From Xanthostigma xanthostigma (lineage: Eukaryota > Arthropoda > Insecta > Raphidioptera > Raphidiidae), in NCBI GenBank assembly GCA_963575645.1, contig OY754475.1, positions 5,952,001 through 6,016,000 of the forward strand: a DNA stretch of 64,000 nucleotides, in the 5' to 3' direction. Position numbers and translations under genes: made by a program. The notes below the pieces were generated by a model. That model did not search any database and had not been told where the DNA came from. It was given only the letters and a program-made list of their open reading frames with translations. Positions 32,811 through 44,400 of the stretch are shown here, piece after piece. Each line of letters opens with the position of its first letter. The first letter of the stretch is position 1.

Positions 32811-32919
32811 TTATACTCGTGTGCGCTGCTCCGTTAAATAACCAACAGGCTTTCTGGTCCGTGCGTGAATAGGCTCTTACGATACAGTATTCCAGTAAAA
32901 TTTCTATTTTTTATATTAA

Positions 32920-32925
32920 TTTATT
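32920..32925 (-). terminator. Polyadenylation signal AATAAA for heparanase-like gene
   Basis: The minus strand reads AATAAA about 90 bases after the stop codon at 33013. It is the first canonical signal downstream and lies about 110 bp before the nearby Harbinger copy. Confidence 0.6.
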
Positions 32926-33012
32926 GAGCTTTAACTTTACTGAAAAAAATATTACATTAATTTACATACATCTACTACCTATACTATTTATAAATACTTT
33001 CTTAGCCTACGC

Positions 33013-36000
33013 TTAACCAAAAACATTTAAATAACCAAACAACCTTTGATGTAACCTATCTAGAATAGTTGACACAGTATTTAAAAAACCTCCAACAAAT
33101 AAGTTTGTCGGTGAATGCTGAGGGGAAGGTCTGAAATATCTGGAGTCTGCAGAAGAACGAACGTCAGCATCATCTTCTGCGTCTGACGATGAATCTTGAT
33201 ATAAATCATCATTATCTGATGATTCGTAGTCGGCGCGATCTCTTCTTCTTATTTTATAATCGTCGTTAATGTTGTTCGATTCGCGTTTAGAATTTTCGTT
33301 TGACAAGTATTGATAAGACCCACTATCGCTGTCGCTTTCTAAATGAAGAAAACTCGTTGTAGTCTCGAAACCAGGCGTTTCTGGTGTTGTGGTGCTTTGA
33401 TCGTCATCTATTATTATATCAATTGTTTCTTCTATACCGTTATTTATTCCATCATCTATTAGTATTTCAATTTCTTTTATTTCGTTGTTATTTTCGTCAT
33501 TTTTGTTTTGTTTATCTTTCTTGGATGTTTCCATCGAAGACAACGGAGCATACATTTTAGCAATCTTTTTACCATTTGACGTGGCAATCTTATATTTATA
33601 TTTGTCGTACTTTGGTTTATATATCATATTTTTTTCAATCGCATCTTTTTCAGTTGAAATCATATTTTCCTGTTCATCAATCAACGATCTGCGTCTTCTC
33701 TCTATTTCATTGTTAGTATTAAAAACCAAACTTCTTAAGACCGGTATCCGCGAAAATAAATTATTATCTTTAAAATCTATCAGTTCTTCAGACGTTAAAA
33801 TTTCACGTTTCAAGTTTTCTTTTGCAAGATTTCCTCGCGGGATTCTTTCCGCTCTGAAATAATTAACCATTGTCCAAGTTGGATTGAATTGATTATTAAT
33901 ATCCCGTTGTTTTCTTTTAGCCAATCTTTTAACTATATTATTTTTTGTTTCTGGTTTTTCAGTTGTCAAACTGAAAAAATCGCTAACTGGTTTATCGCTA
34001 ACTTCAGTATCGTTGCGATTTCTTACAGCCTTAGTTAACCTTTCATTTTTTATTCGTCTTCTAGCCAAACGATTCCTTAAATATTTTTGAAAATTGTTGA
34101 CCCGACGTTCGTCTAACGGTTTTTGTTTTTGTGGATCAATTGGCCTTCCAATCGTGAATCTCAGTGGGCCATCTTCAAAATAATTCTCGGTAACTGGCGA
34201 AGATGGCGTCGTGGTTCTCGTGTTTTCAGTATCGGTATTATCATTTTCAGTTATGTACAATGTATCCATACCAGCTTTTTGTACTGAATTGTCACTTTCA
34301 GGCAGCAAATTAATCGAAGTCAATACATCTGATGGCTGAATACTGTCAACATCCGCAACCTCACGTTTGTGTCTACAGTGTTTCAATTGTTTAATGTAAC
34401 GTTTCTCATCTTTTGCCTCAACTTTACGAACGTGCCGTTCATATTCGTGCTTTTGTTTGAATTGTTCTTTAACGTGTTTCAATTGTTTTCGATCAACATG
34501 TCTTTTCGAACGACGGTGATAAATTTCAGGCTGCTCTTGTTTCTTTTGTTGTCTCTGCCTATCCGACTCCCTCCTTTCTTCCTGTTCGCTCGTCTGTGGC
34601 TGTGGTTTTGGTTTCTTCTTTCGTGGCCTTGGAGTCGTTACTTCGTATGATTCTTCTTCGGATGACTGAGTTGTTGGCATTGGGGTTGTTGTTGTACGTT
34701 TCTTCTTTTTCTTTTGCGTAACGGCTGTTGTTTCTTCAACGGGCGTCGTTGTTGGAGCTACCGTTGTTGTTTTATTCTTTTTCTTTCTGAGAACTGGTTC
34801 GTCTCTCTTTATATCGTTATCGTATTTTACTTCTTTCTTTTTCCGCGGTATATACTCTTCTTCTTCTTCATCGGATCCTTCTTCAGATTCACTGGATGAA
34901 CGGTACTTAAATTCATCAGAAGAGCTGGCGGAGTAATCTTTCAATTCTTCCTTGGATTTCAAATGTTCAGTTTCTTTCATGTAGTCGTCTAACTGGTGTT
35001 TTGTCTTGTTTACTCCTTGATCATATTTATACTGAAAATAAAGTTATTAATTGTTAACCAGTAAGAAACTTAAAAGTGAGCTCAAACCTGAATAAAAACT
35101 TACTTCGTTTTCATCAATTGGAATAATATCATCAAAATTGACATCGTCGCCATCATGATCATTCTTTTCGTCATTATGGATACTGTCAATTTCAAATAAT
35201 TCTCCATATGGCATCCATTCATTTCGAATATTCACTTGAGCAACCTCAAAGTTTTCGTAATACTCATTTGGAGCATGATAATATTGATCTTCTGCATTCA
35301 CGTCCAGCCATTCGTCTTGTCTTTGCGTTTGCTTGATCAGCTCCATGCCATCTTTGATGTCATCATAATTTTTCTTCCCTTTCTTTCTACTCTGTTGCCT
35401 CTCATTCCTTATGGTTTTCCTCAGCCCGAAATAATCATTAGTAGGATCCTTTTTGTTCGCTTTTTTGTCTTCGTGTCTGCTGTTTCCATGATTCGATTTT
35501 CCATTATGTGTATTTTCCATCATATCCTCATATGACATTCCACTTTCATCACTATCTTCAATATAATCGTAATTCATATTTCGGTCACTATCGTCCTCTG
35601 TCCCAATATCCATGACGACGTCACCGCGAGGGAAAACCTTCACTTCTTCACTGGATTGTTGATTCCATCCTTTTGGGCTCATATAAGATATGTCTTCTTC
35701 ATCTTCGTCGTCGTTATGTTTTTTCTTGTTACGGTTATCATTTCCGCGGGACCGTTTTTTGTTTCCTCCAAAATTGATATCGGTATCTCTTTTATATTTA
35801 TCTCTTCTGGAAAAATTTGTTATCATCATATTGTCATCGTCACGAATATATACCTCTCTCTTCGTTCTCCCAATTTTTCCAATTCCACTTCTTCCTTTAT
35901 TTCTCTCATCTTTATAAAAATCTCTTTTCTCTTCTTTTTCAGCGAATGCCTTTAACATATTGACTGGTATAAATCTTTTTCGTCTTTCATGATCTTCAGT

Positions 36001-36537
36001 AGATTCGCTTAACGTTTCAAAATTTTCAGAAGCTTTCATTACTAAGTCGTTCAACTCATCACTTGACAGTTCCAATCGTTTTTCAGCTATCCGATTTTTT
36101 GCTCTGTCCATTAAAATTTTTCTTATTTCAGTGCTGCTCAATTCCAGTTCCATTTTTGTATTTATTTTTTCTGTCGTGATTTGTTTTTCTGCCTTTGATA
36201 ACTTTTTCAGTGCGTTTTTCTCATGCATCTCTTTTTGTTTTTCAGCCATTTTTGCGTGTTTTAATATATAATTCTTAAATTCATTTCCTTCTTTCTGTTT
36301 ATTTTCTTTAGTTTTATCTGTTATAACCTTTTTCCAATCATTACTTTTCATTTTTCCTACATTTTCTATTTCATTTTGTTCTATTGCTTTTTCAGTTTCA
36401 GATTCATGAAGTTCATTACGTAAATCTATTAAAGTAGGTTCGGTACTATCTTCAGATGTATCCTCTTGATCTTCTCTGATTTCTTCAACTATTAAATCAA
36501 GCTCATCTTCGCCGGTTATACAAGGCGCTACTCTAGC
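33013..36537 (-). other. Charged C-terminal tail of heparanase-like protein
   Basis: Encoded by most of exon 6 and all of exon 7 (residues 456-1598). It begins with an acidic stretch (TGEDELDLIVEEIREDQED). Next comes a Glu/Lys-rich probable coiled coil (about residues 510-620), then a basic/acidic region with KKRSRGNDNRNKKKH. Exon 7 adds Ser/Glu clusters, poly-Lys runs and Thr/Pro mucin-like patches (TTTVAPTTTPVEETTAV, KKRTTTTPMPTTQ). It ends in a hydrophobic, probably amphipathic terminus (NLFVGGFLNTVSTILDRL...). R-X-K/R-R sites lie at residues 633-636, 672-675, 1100-1103, 1146-1149 and 1371-1374. The two exons meet in phase 0 at GAA|GTAAGT, so the join is well supported. No known domain was recognised. 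Confidence 0.8.
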
Positions 36538-39286
36538 TCCAGGTAAAACAAAAAATCCAATAGATTGCGGAGGTAAGTTGAAGGTCAACAGTCGGTTAGC
36601 TTTTGTACGCCGAATTTTTGGAATTACGTGAATTTTTCCATGTTTAATAAAATCTTCTCTTCTCAGTTTTTGACCATTTAAGAAAATATCCCTAAAATAT
36701 TAAACAACTTTAGTTAAAAAACAGCGTATAAAGTAACTTAAAAATTCTTATATTTCAAAATGCTAAAACTCTCCCAAGTAGAGCTGCTTAAAGAAGGAGG
36801 AATCTTACGAATCATAAATATCACCCGAAGATGTCAACATGTAAATTTGAACTTCGGCGTATTTCATTGGATTCCCAATAAACTTTGCTCCTACGGTCAT
36901 TTTTTCATTGTCGGTATTCACAGCAAAAATCGTCATGGCGCCACGACGAGCAAAAATGTTTTGATGTTTTGCGCAATGAGCGTAAACATGATTTTTGGTT
37001 CGATTACCGGCAGTGAGTTTTACGTCAAAGACATTACGACCCATCAGATGTTTGTGTAGTAATGATATCCACCAAGCCTGAAAAATATGAAAATCGACCT
37101 GATAGAAGCTAATGAAACAAATAAATATTAAAATATTTTTAAATGTCAGTCTCGTCGAGAATTATTGGATAAATAGGCTCCAACTGGCTTGAGCTTAAAT
37201 ATGGATAAAAACCCTCTCATTTTCATTGATACAATTTTTTTAAAAAGAAATTTACAATTTGTGTTATTGTAACTTGAAAATATAGTTAAAAAATGAAAAT
37301 TAGTTTTTGATTGTATTTTTTTTACGCAAAACAATTTTACGGTGTATATTTATTTTCTTTATTTCTCGAATGCGCGTTATTGAATAAACATAAATATTAT
37401 TATTATGAAATACGCAATGTTGCAGAATTTTCAACACCAAGTAAGTAGTTTTTTTTTTTGTTTATTTGTTATGAAAAAATAGTCTGAACAAGCGTAAAAA
37501 TGTAAACAAAACATGTAATTGGTTTGAATGTATTGATATCCAATGTCATATTGTAATTATTGATTCTTCATTCCAGTTATCAAACATTAAACAATTAACG
37601 TACCGCGTAAAACAACCCGAACGTATGTCAAACCGTTCATAAAAGAGCATTCATCAACTAAGACAAGTTTCAATTAAAATTAATACAAGGAAGAGTTGAA
37701 GTAGGTACTAACTGGCGTTTCCTGAAAGAGCTCACTAACTCTTGGTTGTCTGAAAATCACGTCAAACCCATATTTGGCGGCGTCTCCCAGTTGGGTTGCC
37801 CATTGAAGTCCGTCTATGAAAGTGGTTGGCTGACTACTTTGGGGTGCTGTTATCATTACAGGAACTGAGGTCTTTGGAACGGGACTCAAGGCCCTAACAA
37901 TCGGATCTTTTTCATTTAAAAATAACTCTGATTCACTTGTTTTCCTGAAACCAGAAGAAAAGTTGTATTAAACGTGAAGACCTGATCCAGTACAGTTTTT
38001 TAATCAGAAAATAAATGAAAATTATGCTTACACATGCCAGTTTATTGCGTCTAAAGAATCTTCGACTCCAAACAAAAAGTTCCTCAAAGTTTCGTAAGAC
38101 GAATCTTTTAAACAGCCACTGAAATCGCTTCCAATCGTGCCCCAATATTCATTGGAAGACGGGAAGGCATCCAGAATATGACTCAACGATACAATATCGC
38201 TGACATATTGATTTAAAGTCATATCTGAGCATTCTGAAAAATTTTAGGAAGTCACGTTAAAAATCCTGTCGAAAAGAGATTCATGAATATTTATTGCCGA
38301 AATTATTACCATAGCCAAGTTCCCAATAGCAACTATAATTCATTTTATCCGTTAGGGTCATCATAGCAAGGGATTCCCTAGGATCCCACACTCCATTTAC
38401 GCGTTTCCTATCGTTCAACGCGAAAATCGGAGTAAGATTAGTCGCCATTGCAAACTCATTGAAAGCGATCCATTTAGCCGGAGTTACAACTTGACCCGAA
38501 AGACCTATCGGGTCGTTTTGATCCGACCAAGTGATACTGTTTGTCGATGGCCCAGTTATACGAATGAATGCTGGAGATATTTGTCTGGCCAACTGTAATG
38601 TAGAACTGAAAACGAATATTTTAACCATATACTTTTATTCTATACCGAGCATAGGAACAAAATCGTAATCGAACCATTAGGGTGCAAACATATACTTCTG
38701 TCTTTTTTTACGTCGTAAGCACTGGCGTATCCAGAAGGGAAAAACAAGCACGGAGAACCCAGCTTAAAAATTTCTAATTTGCCCTCTTTTGGGCCAAAAG
38801 CTGGGTACGCCTATGTTAACGTCATAGAAAAAGACAAAGTTTTTGAAACAGAGATACTTTATTCGGATTGAATGCAAGTACCTACACCAACCAATCCTAT
38901 CATCGGAGAAATCAGGGAATTACATCGAAGAAAGAGACGCAGATATATTTTCGATACGCATGTTGCGTACACTCACCGCACATTGAGTAGATAGGCAATA
39001 TACCTATAGGTTATTATTAAATATATGATTTTAACAAACGACAATGCACTGTAACTACAATGGAACATTATATAACTCGAAAAAAGTATTTTTACCTGAA
39101 ATTTAAGTCGGTTAGTAATAAAGCTGGATCCACACTGATACTAATAAATAAATCACTGACGACATGATGAGTTTTTCTACAATTGACGGTGACAACAGCT
39201 TCTTCGGCTTTGACAACATTTTGAAAAAGCATGAACGGTAAAACGTATAAAACAGTCCATTTTTCTTTGAAACCCATATTATTCAT
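33013..39286 (-). CDS. Heparanase-like GH79 protein with ~1140-residue charged tail
   Basis: Seven exons join with consistent phases: 39286-39096, 38605-38310, 38233-38032, 37944-37713, 37077-36809, 36691-35104 and 35031-33013 (4797 bp, 1598 aa). Residues 1 to about 27 form a signal peptide (hydrophobic VLYVLPFMLF). Residues 60-455 align with heparanase: SPAFIRITGPST, then YWELGYE (human ELGNE; acid/base Glu kept at residue 163, its codon split by intron 2), AWWISLLHKHLMG, VYAHCAK, and finally PPQSIGFFVLPGARVAPCI, matching the family's ...FSYSFFVIRNAKVAACI end. The nucleophile region reads VPVMITAPQSS where heparanases have VWLGETSSA, so the catalytic Glu is replaced (Ala263). The linker cut out of human heparanase is absent. 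After residue 455 comes a charged tail found in no heparanase I know. An inactive, secreted glycan-binding protein or precursor is inferred. Intron 1 holds repeat family E; I see nothing notable in the 635-bp intron 4 (37078-37712). Confidence 0.85.
38628..38998. repeat. Repeat family E, copy 2 (heparanase intron 1)
   Basis: Matches 20350-20672 over most of its length. It is interrupted at about 38719-38816 by a small inverted-repeat insertion (ACTGGCGTATCCAG on the left, CTGGGTACGCCTAT on the right). Both lie inside intron 1 of the heparanase-like gene, just upstream of its exon 2 acceptor. Confidence 0.8.
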
Positions 39287-41491
39287 TCACTTTAACTTTT
39301 AACTGATTTTTTAAACCTTTTTTAATTATCGGCTTGACATCGTTACTGAAATTGAACACTTCGACGACTAAACAGAAAAGCTACACATTTTTAAGAATTT
39401 CAAACAAGCGTCTACTACCTGTTTACACTTTTTTAATAACAATTAAACAATTGTTGTAAGTATTTTACAGTTTATAAGCGGTGTCTAAGAATGCAAAGTA
39501 ATAAAATACTTTGTAAAGAATTCGCTCGCGGTTATACACCAATTATTTTGAGTCACTTATGCAAAGTTTTTTTTGAGTACAAGCAAATCCGCAATTAATT
39601 TGTAAAAAAATAAAGATGTATATCTAATTGATGTGCCATTTGAAAGCCAAAGAAGGTTGATTTTTATAGCCAATCAGACACATGCTTAACAGTAAAAACA
39701 ACGTTACAGTATATATCTTTTTTGAGCATGCGTCGATTTTTCCCAAAAACAATGGGGATCTTCATATTTGCTTATCAAACATCCTCCCAAAATTTGGTTG
39801 CGATCCGCCAGCAAACGAAAAACAAAATGGCCGGCCAATCTATTGGAGAACGTATTTTAGTCTGTCTCTGAGCACGATACAGGTGAAACGTTTGAGCGGA
39901 TAAAGACGAAATTTTGGGAGGAGAATTAAAAATTATTTTTTGACTTGATAGGGTATCTACTAAAAATTTTTGCTGTTAGGTACACAGTATTTGATTAAAA
40001 ACTTGATATTGTTATTTAAATTACATGAAAAAACGTTGACGGTACAAAATTATATTCGAAGAACTTCCCCTTTTCTTGCGAAATATTGTTTATTTATTTG
40101 TTTTATTTAGTTTAAAACAATATTTTCTGCAAATATAACGAACCCATCGGTATTTTATCGTATAAAATTTACATAGATAAGCATAAAAATTTTGAAAATA
40201 TTGGAATGCCTGCATCAGGTATGAGTTTCAGAAATAAGGACTCCAGACAGACTTGGATACAGGATTTCGATTAGGGGAGAGGAGTACAATTTTTGTGTAA
40301 GTTTACCTATATCTTTCTGCAGAAAATTCTTTCTAAACAAAAAAATTGTTCAACTTGGGTTTGTTATCAGTGTGATACTTCGGTCGTGAGCTGGGGGGGG
40401 GGATGATTGCTCCTTTCCCAAGGTAGCATCCAGGCCTCCTTTAATTTGTAAACTAGAATGCTTAGTATTATTTACAATGTAAGTCTTCAATAGTCCCCCC
40501 TTCTTCCAAGGTATTCCGCCCCAAACGGCTATTCTCAAAAAATTTCAGAAACTATGAGCGTCTTTGGTCGGCTTTACATTCCAACGTCCCTTTAAATTTC
40601 GTACACCTGCTACGTCAACACTCAACAGTCTTTCCATGAAGGTGAAGGTCGTCTGTATTTATGAATGATGGCCGGTTTCTGAAAGCAACGTTATCTCTAA
40701 CCTAAGTACTAACTACAATTACGCTTGTTTTCTGTAGAAAAGCGACGTCTTTAACAATCGTCATAGGAATAAGTTGTTTATCTGTTCTAAAATCTGCCGT
40801 GCAGCGTGGTTAAAAACTCATTTTCGATGGATTAAAAAACGATTATTACGCACACTAGGGAACTATTCGTCTACAGAAACCCGCTATGAGTTAGAAGAGG
40901 ATAGGGTGTATTAAAGATATAGTTGCGCAACAAAGAGAGTTGTCTCTGTTAATTATGAAACGATGCAATGTTATTATGTTTTAAGAGATAATTTTAATAA
41001 ATAGACATTTATTTAAAGTGTTTTGAAACGTCGACGCGTATTAATGCTCTAGAGAATACTTTTTTTTACATAATAGTAATAGTGAATAACTTTGTGTAAT
41101 GTTGGCAACACATTGTCAATCGATAAAGATGACCTTTGTCACTGCTCATATCATGCCATTTATAATTCGAGATTCCTTCGAACTGTTCGCGTCTAGAATA
41201 GATATAAAATGTTTGCATGCTAATTTAATAATAAAAACATCGAGTTTTAAAATCAAAGTGATTGTTTATGAGAACAATAAATATTTGTGACGTTTTGAAG
41301 CAGTTTCTAAATGGTGACAAAATGCGCCTAAATTTTTGTGTGTCAAATTGCGTTAACTCTAAACAATAGTGAATGACAATATTTAGCTTTGAGAGTATTT
41401 TTTAAGTTGATAAAATCATGTGAGCAATGTACAAATTAAAAATATTAGATGTTATATTCTTGTCAAAGTTGTAATTTGTAGGTTATAAATT
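39287..41491. promoter_or_regulatory. Shared upstream region of heparanase-like gene and HR96
   Basis: 2.2 kb between two divergent start codons, so both promoters and 5' UTRs should lie here. No clear TATA box or initiator could be assigned. A G-run of ten occurs at about 40391-40402. The small frames on both strands show no family resemblance. I see no transposon ends in this stretch, unlike most of the window. Confidence 0.4.
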
Positions 41492-44400
41492 ATGGCTGTG
41501 GCTACTGAGAAAATAAGCACGAATGACAGCAGTGCTATAAATAATAAAATTTGTGGAGTTTGTGGAGACAAAGCGTTGGGATATAATTTTAATGCAGTGA
41601 CGTGCGAAAGTTGTAAAGCGTTTTTTAGACGAAATGCATTAACAACAAAAGAATTTAGGTGTCCTTTTAATGAACAGTGTGAAATAACGGTGATAACAAG
41701 ACGGTTTTGTCAAAAATGTCGTCTCGAAAAATGCATATCGATTGGTATGCGGAAAGAATATATTATGTCAGAAGAAGATAAATTAGTTAAACGTAAGAAA
41801 ATTGAGCAGAATCGAGCCGCGAAGAAGAGGTCTTCGGGTGCCTACGATGAGGATGTTACATCGAAAATAAAACGTGAAAATAGTGACGACTCCAACGATG
41901 GATTCATAAAAAGAACTAATGGACAGGTTAGTTATACTGCCGGTACAATAAATATTGTGCCACAACAAGTATCGATCGCTAAAATAAAAAATAATAGTAT
42001 CGATGCCAATAATGTAAGTGTGATAATCAATTCGACATCGAGTAACTCTGATCCGATAAGTTTAGATACCGATAACGAACTGGAACCGAAGATCGGTTTA
42101 CCCAACGGTTACGTTACGCATACGATAGCATATGCCGGTGATAATTTAGAATTAGATAATCAACAAATACACTCTCCGGCAATCATCGAGACATACCATA
42201 TCGAACAGCAGAATTCTGTTGAATCGGAGACTGCTAACGATACGGTTTTAAGAACGATACTGACACCAACTACCAATGGTTCGATAATGACGAATATGGA
42301 GGAAGCCCCGCTGCTTTCCGAGTTGATTAATAACGAAGCTCAATGCAGCAATCAGTTGAGTCATTTGAAAACAGCCGAACAACGAAATTTGCAAATTGTC
42401 ACCGATGTCACGAGAGATGTTCTTCAGGATGTTCAAAGGTACGTCTATCGATACTAAATTAATAAAAGTAAATGGAACTAAATTACCCAAGCGTAGTTGA
42501 GGTGGGAATTAAATTTACTTTAGATGCGACAATTTTTTTAAAATTATATCAAAAAATGTATTCGTAAGGGTTTAGTTTTACTGTCTTATCGCATAGATAG
42601 TGTTTTGTTTGAACTGATAACATACAATTTTTGCATTATTTTTTTTCCAAGTATTTCTTATATCTTTCTAAACGCCACATTCCGTGTGTGATAGTGAATT
42701 ATAGGTAATTGCTTTTTTTAACTCAGTGAGTTGGTGTGGCCAAATGGCTACTTGCAAATTGAGCCACATTGATCCATAGTCCATAAAAAAATCGGTTCAA
42801 ATACTCTGTTCGAACAAAGAGTGTTGCATACTTGCAGCTATTATATCTCAAAAAGCGCTGATTCGATTTTTGAAGAAATTTATCACAGCTGTAATCGTGA
42901 AAATTGCATATCTAGCAAATTTCTTATTTTTAAGTCAAATAATTTCCAAGTGTGGCCAGGTACCACAATGTTGTATGAAAATTTGTCTCATTGCTGGCAT
43001 CCTACATCTAAATAAAAAATGTTTTCTCACTCTATAAGACCTTTGACTGACACCGCACATGGCCATTTCAGTTATTTTTAATTTTTATACTATTCAGAAT
43101 ATTAGTGAGCCCTCTAAATGCAAGTCTATCTAAAGAAATTATCCATCTTTTGGGTACCTACTGAACCCTGACAACATACATTTTTTTGTATTATTTGTTT
43201 GATACCTATTCAATGATTGGTTTTGTTGATATGGTAGTTATGGAAATTATCAATGCATTACTGAAAATCGTTCCACATCAAATGCAACATAGACCGGAGG
43301 CCCAAGGGAGGTTCGTAAGCATTTATGATGATTTTCATAGCTACCTTAAATGAAAATCACTGGATATTTTATGAGAGAGTTCTTAATTAAGGAGGTTGAT
43401 GCGCTACAGTCCTAATCAAAAGTAAGTCGAAATCTAAATGGGAACTTTTCCATAATAAATTTTTACAAAAGGTTATAAGTCGATGATATCAATAAATTAT
43501 TGTCATAAAGGCATAAATTAATATATTTTTTTAATATTAAGTAATTACTTATTTCAGTATTTTATTTAATGGACTAACTTTTGAATTTTTTGTACTATAT
43601 TGGTTAGAAAAAATAAATTTATGTAAACATCTGTATTTTACATATTTTTTGCTGTAAATAATTAAAAAAGAAATTAGAAGTACTTAATTAAAATTAAATA
43701 ATTAAAAAGTTGAAAATTCAGTCAAAATTGTTAAAATTGTCAAGAATAAAAGTCCATAATCGAAAAATGCTAAGGTTTAATATTTTTTTTTATTGATTAA
43801 AAATCTCCTAAATAAGTAAATTGGAAAAAATATTAAAATATGCGTAAGACATCGATGCTTTTACATAGTTAGTTTTAGGAACTGCTGACATTATTTGGTT
43901 ATTTGCAAAAAATTAAAATGTACCGTTTGCCTGCTAGGTTGACATATTTTCCATAAGACTATATCTAAAAGTTTTTTTTAATTTTTAACTTTATAAATCT
44001 CCTAATGATTTTGGATTTTTTAACTGAAAATTTTGTCATAAAAAATCTATTAAAAAAACTTTATTTCAGATTTTTTTCATTATCTTCGTAAAACGGCTCA
44101 ACCTCCTTAAGAGTGTGAGTTTTTGGTATACCTTTAAAAATTCATTAAACCGTTTTGTGGCCATTTCGGGTACTCAGAGACAATTGTAATCCGTGCAATA
44201 ATGTCTTGATTGTTGTCTGCAGGATACCAATAGAGCCAAATTCAATAGAGTCAATTCTGTGCGAGGCAATTAAACTGGAATACGAAGCGTACAGTTCCCT
44301 GGCACAGGCCCATAACAATTCGAGGGGCTTAAACGATGCCGAAAGAGCCAAATTAAACGAATTGATTGTAGCCAACAAAGCTCTTTTAGCGCCTCTCGAC

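Noticed and set aside
33485..35955. Plus-strand hydrophobic frames opposite the heparanase tail
   Set aside because: They are antisense shadows of Lys/Glu/Asp-rich codons, which read as Phe/Leu/Ser on the other strand; no splice or family support.
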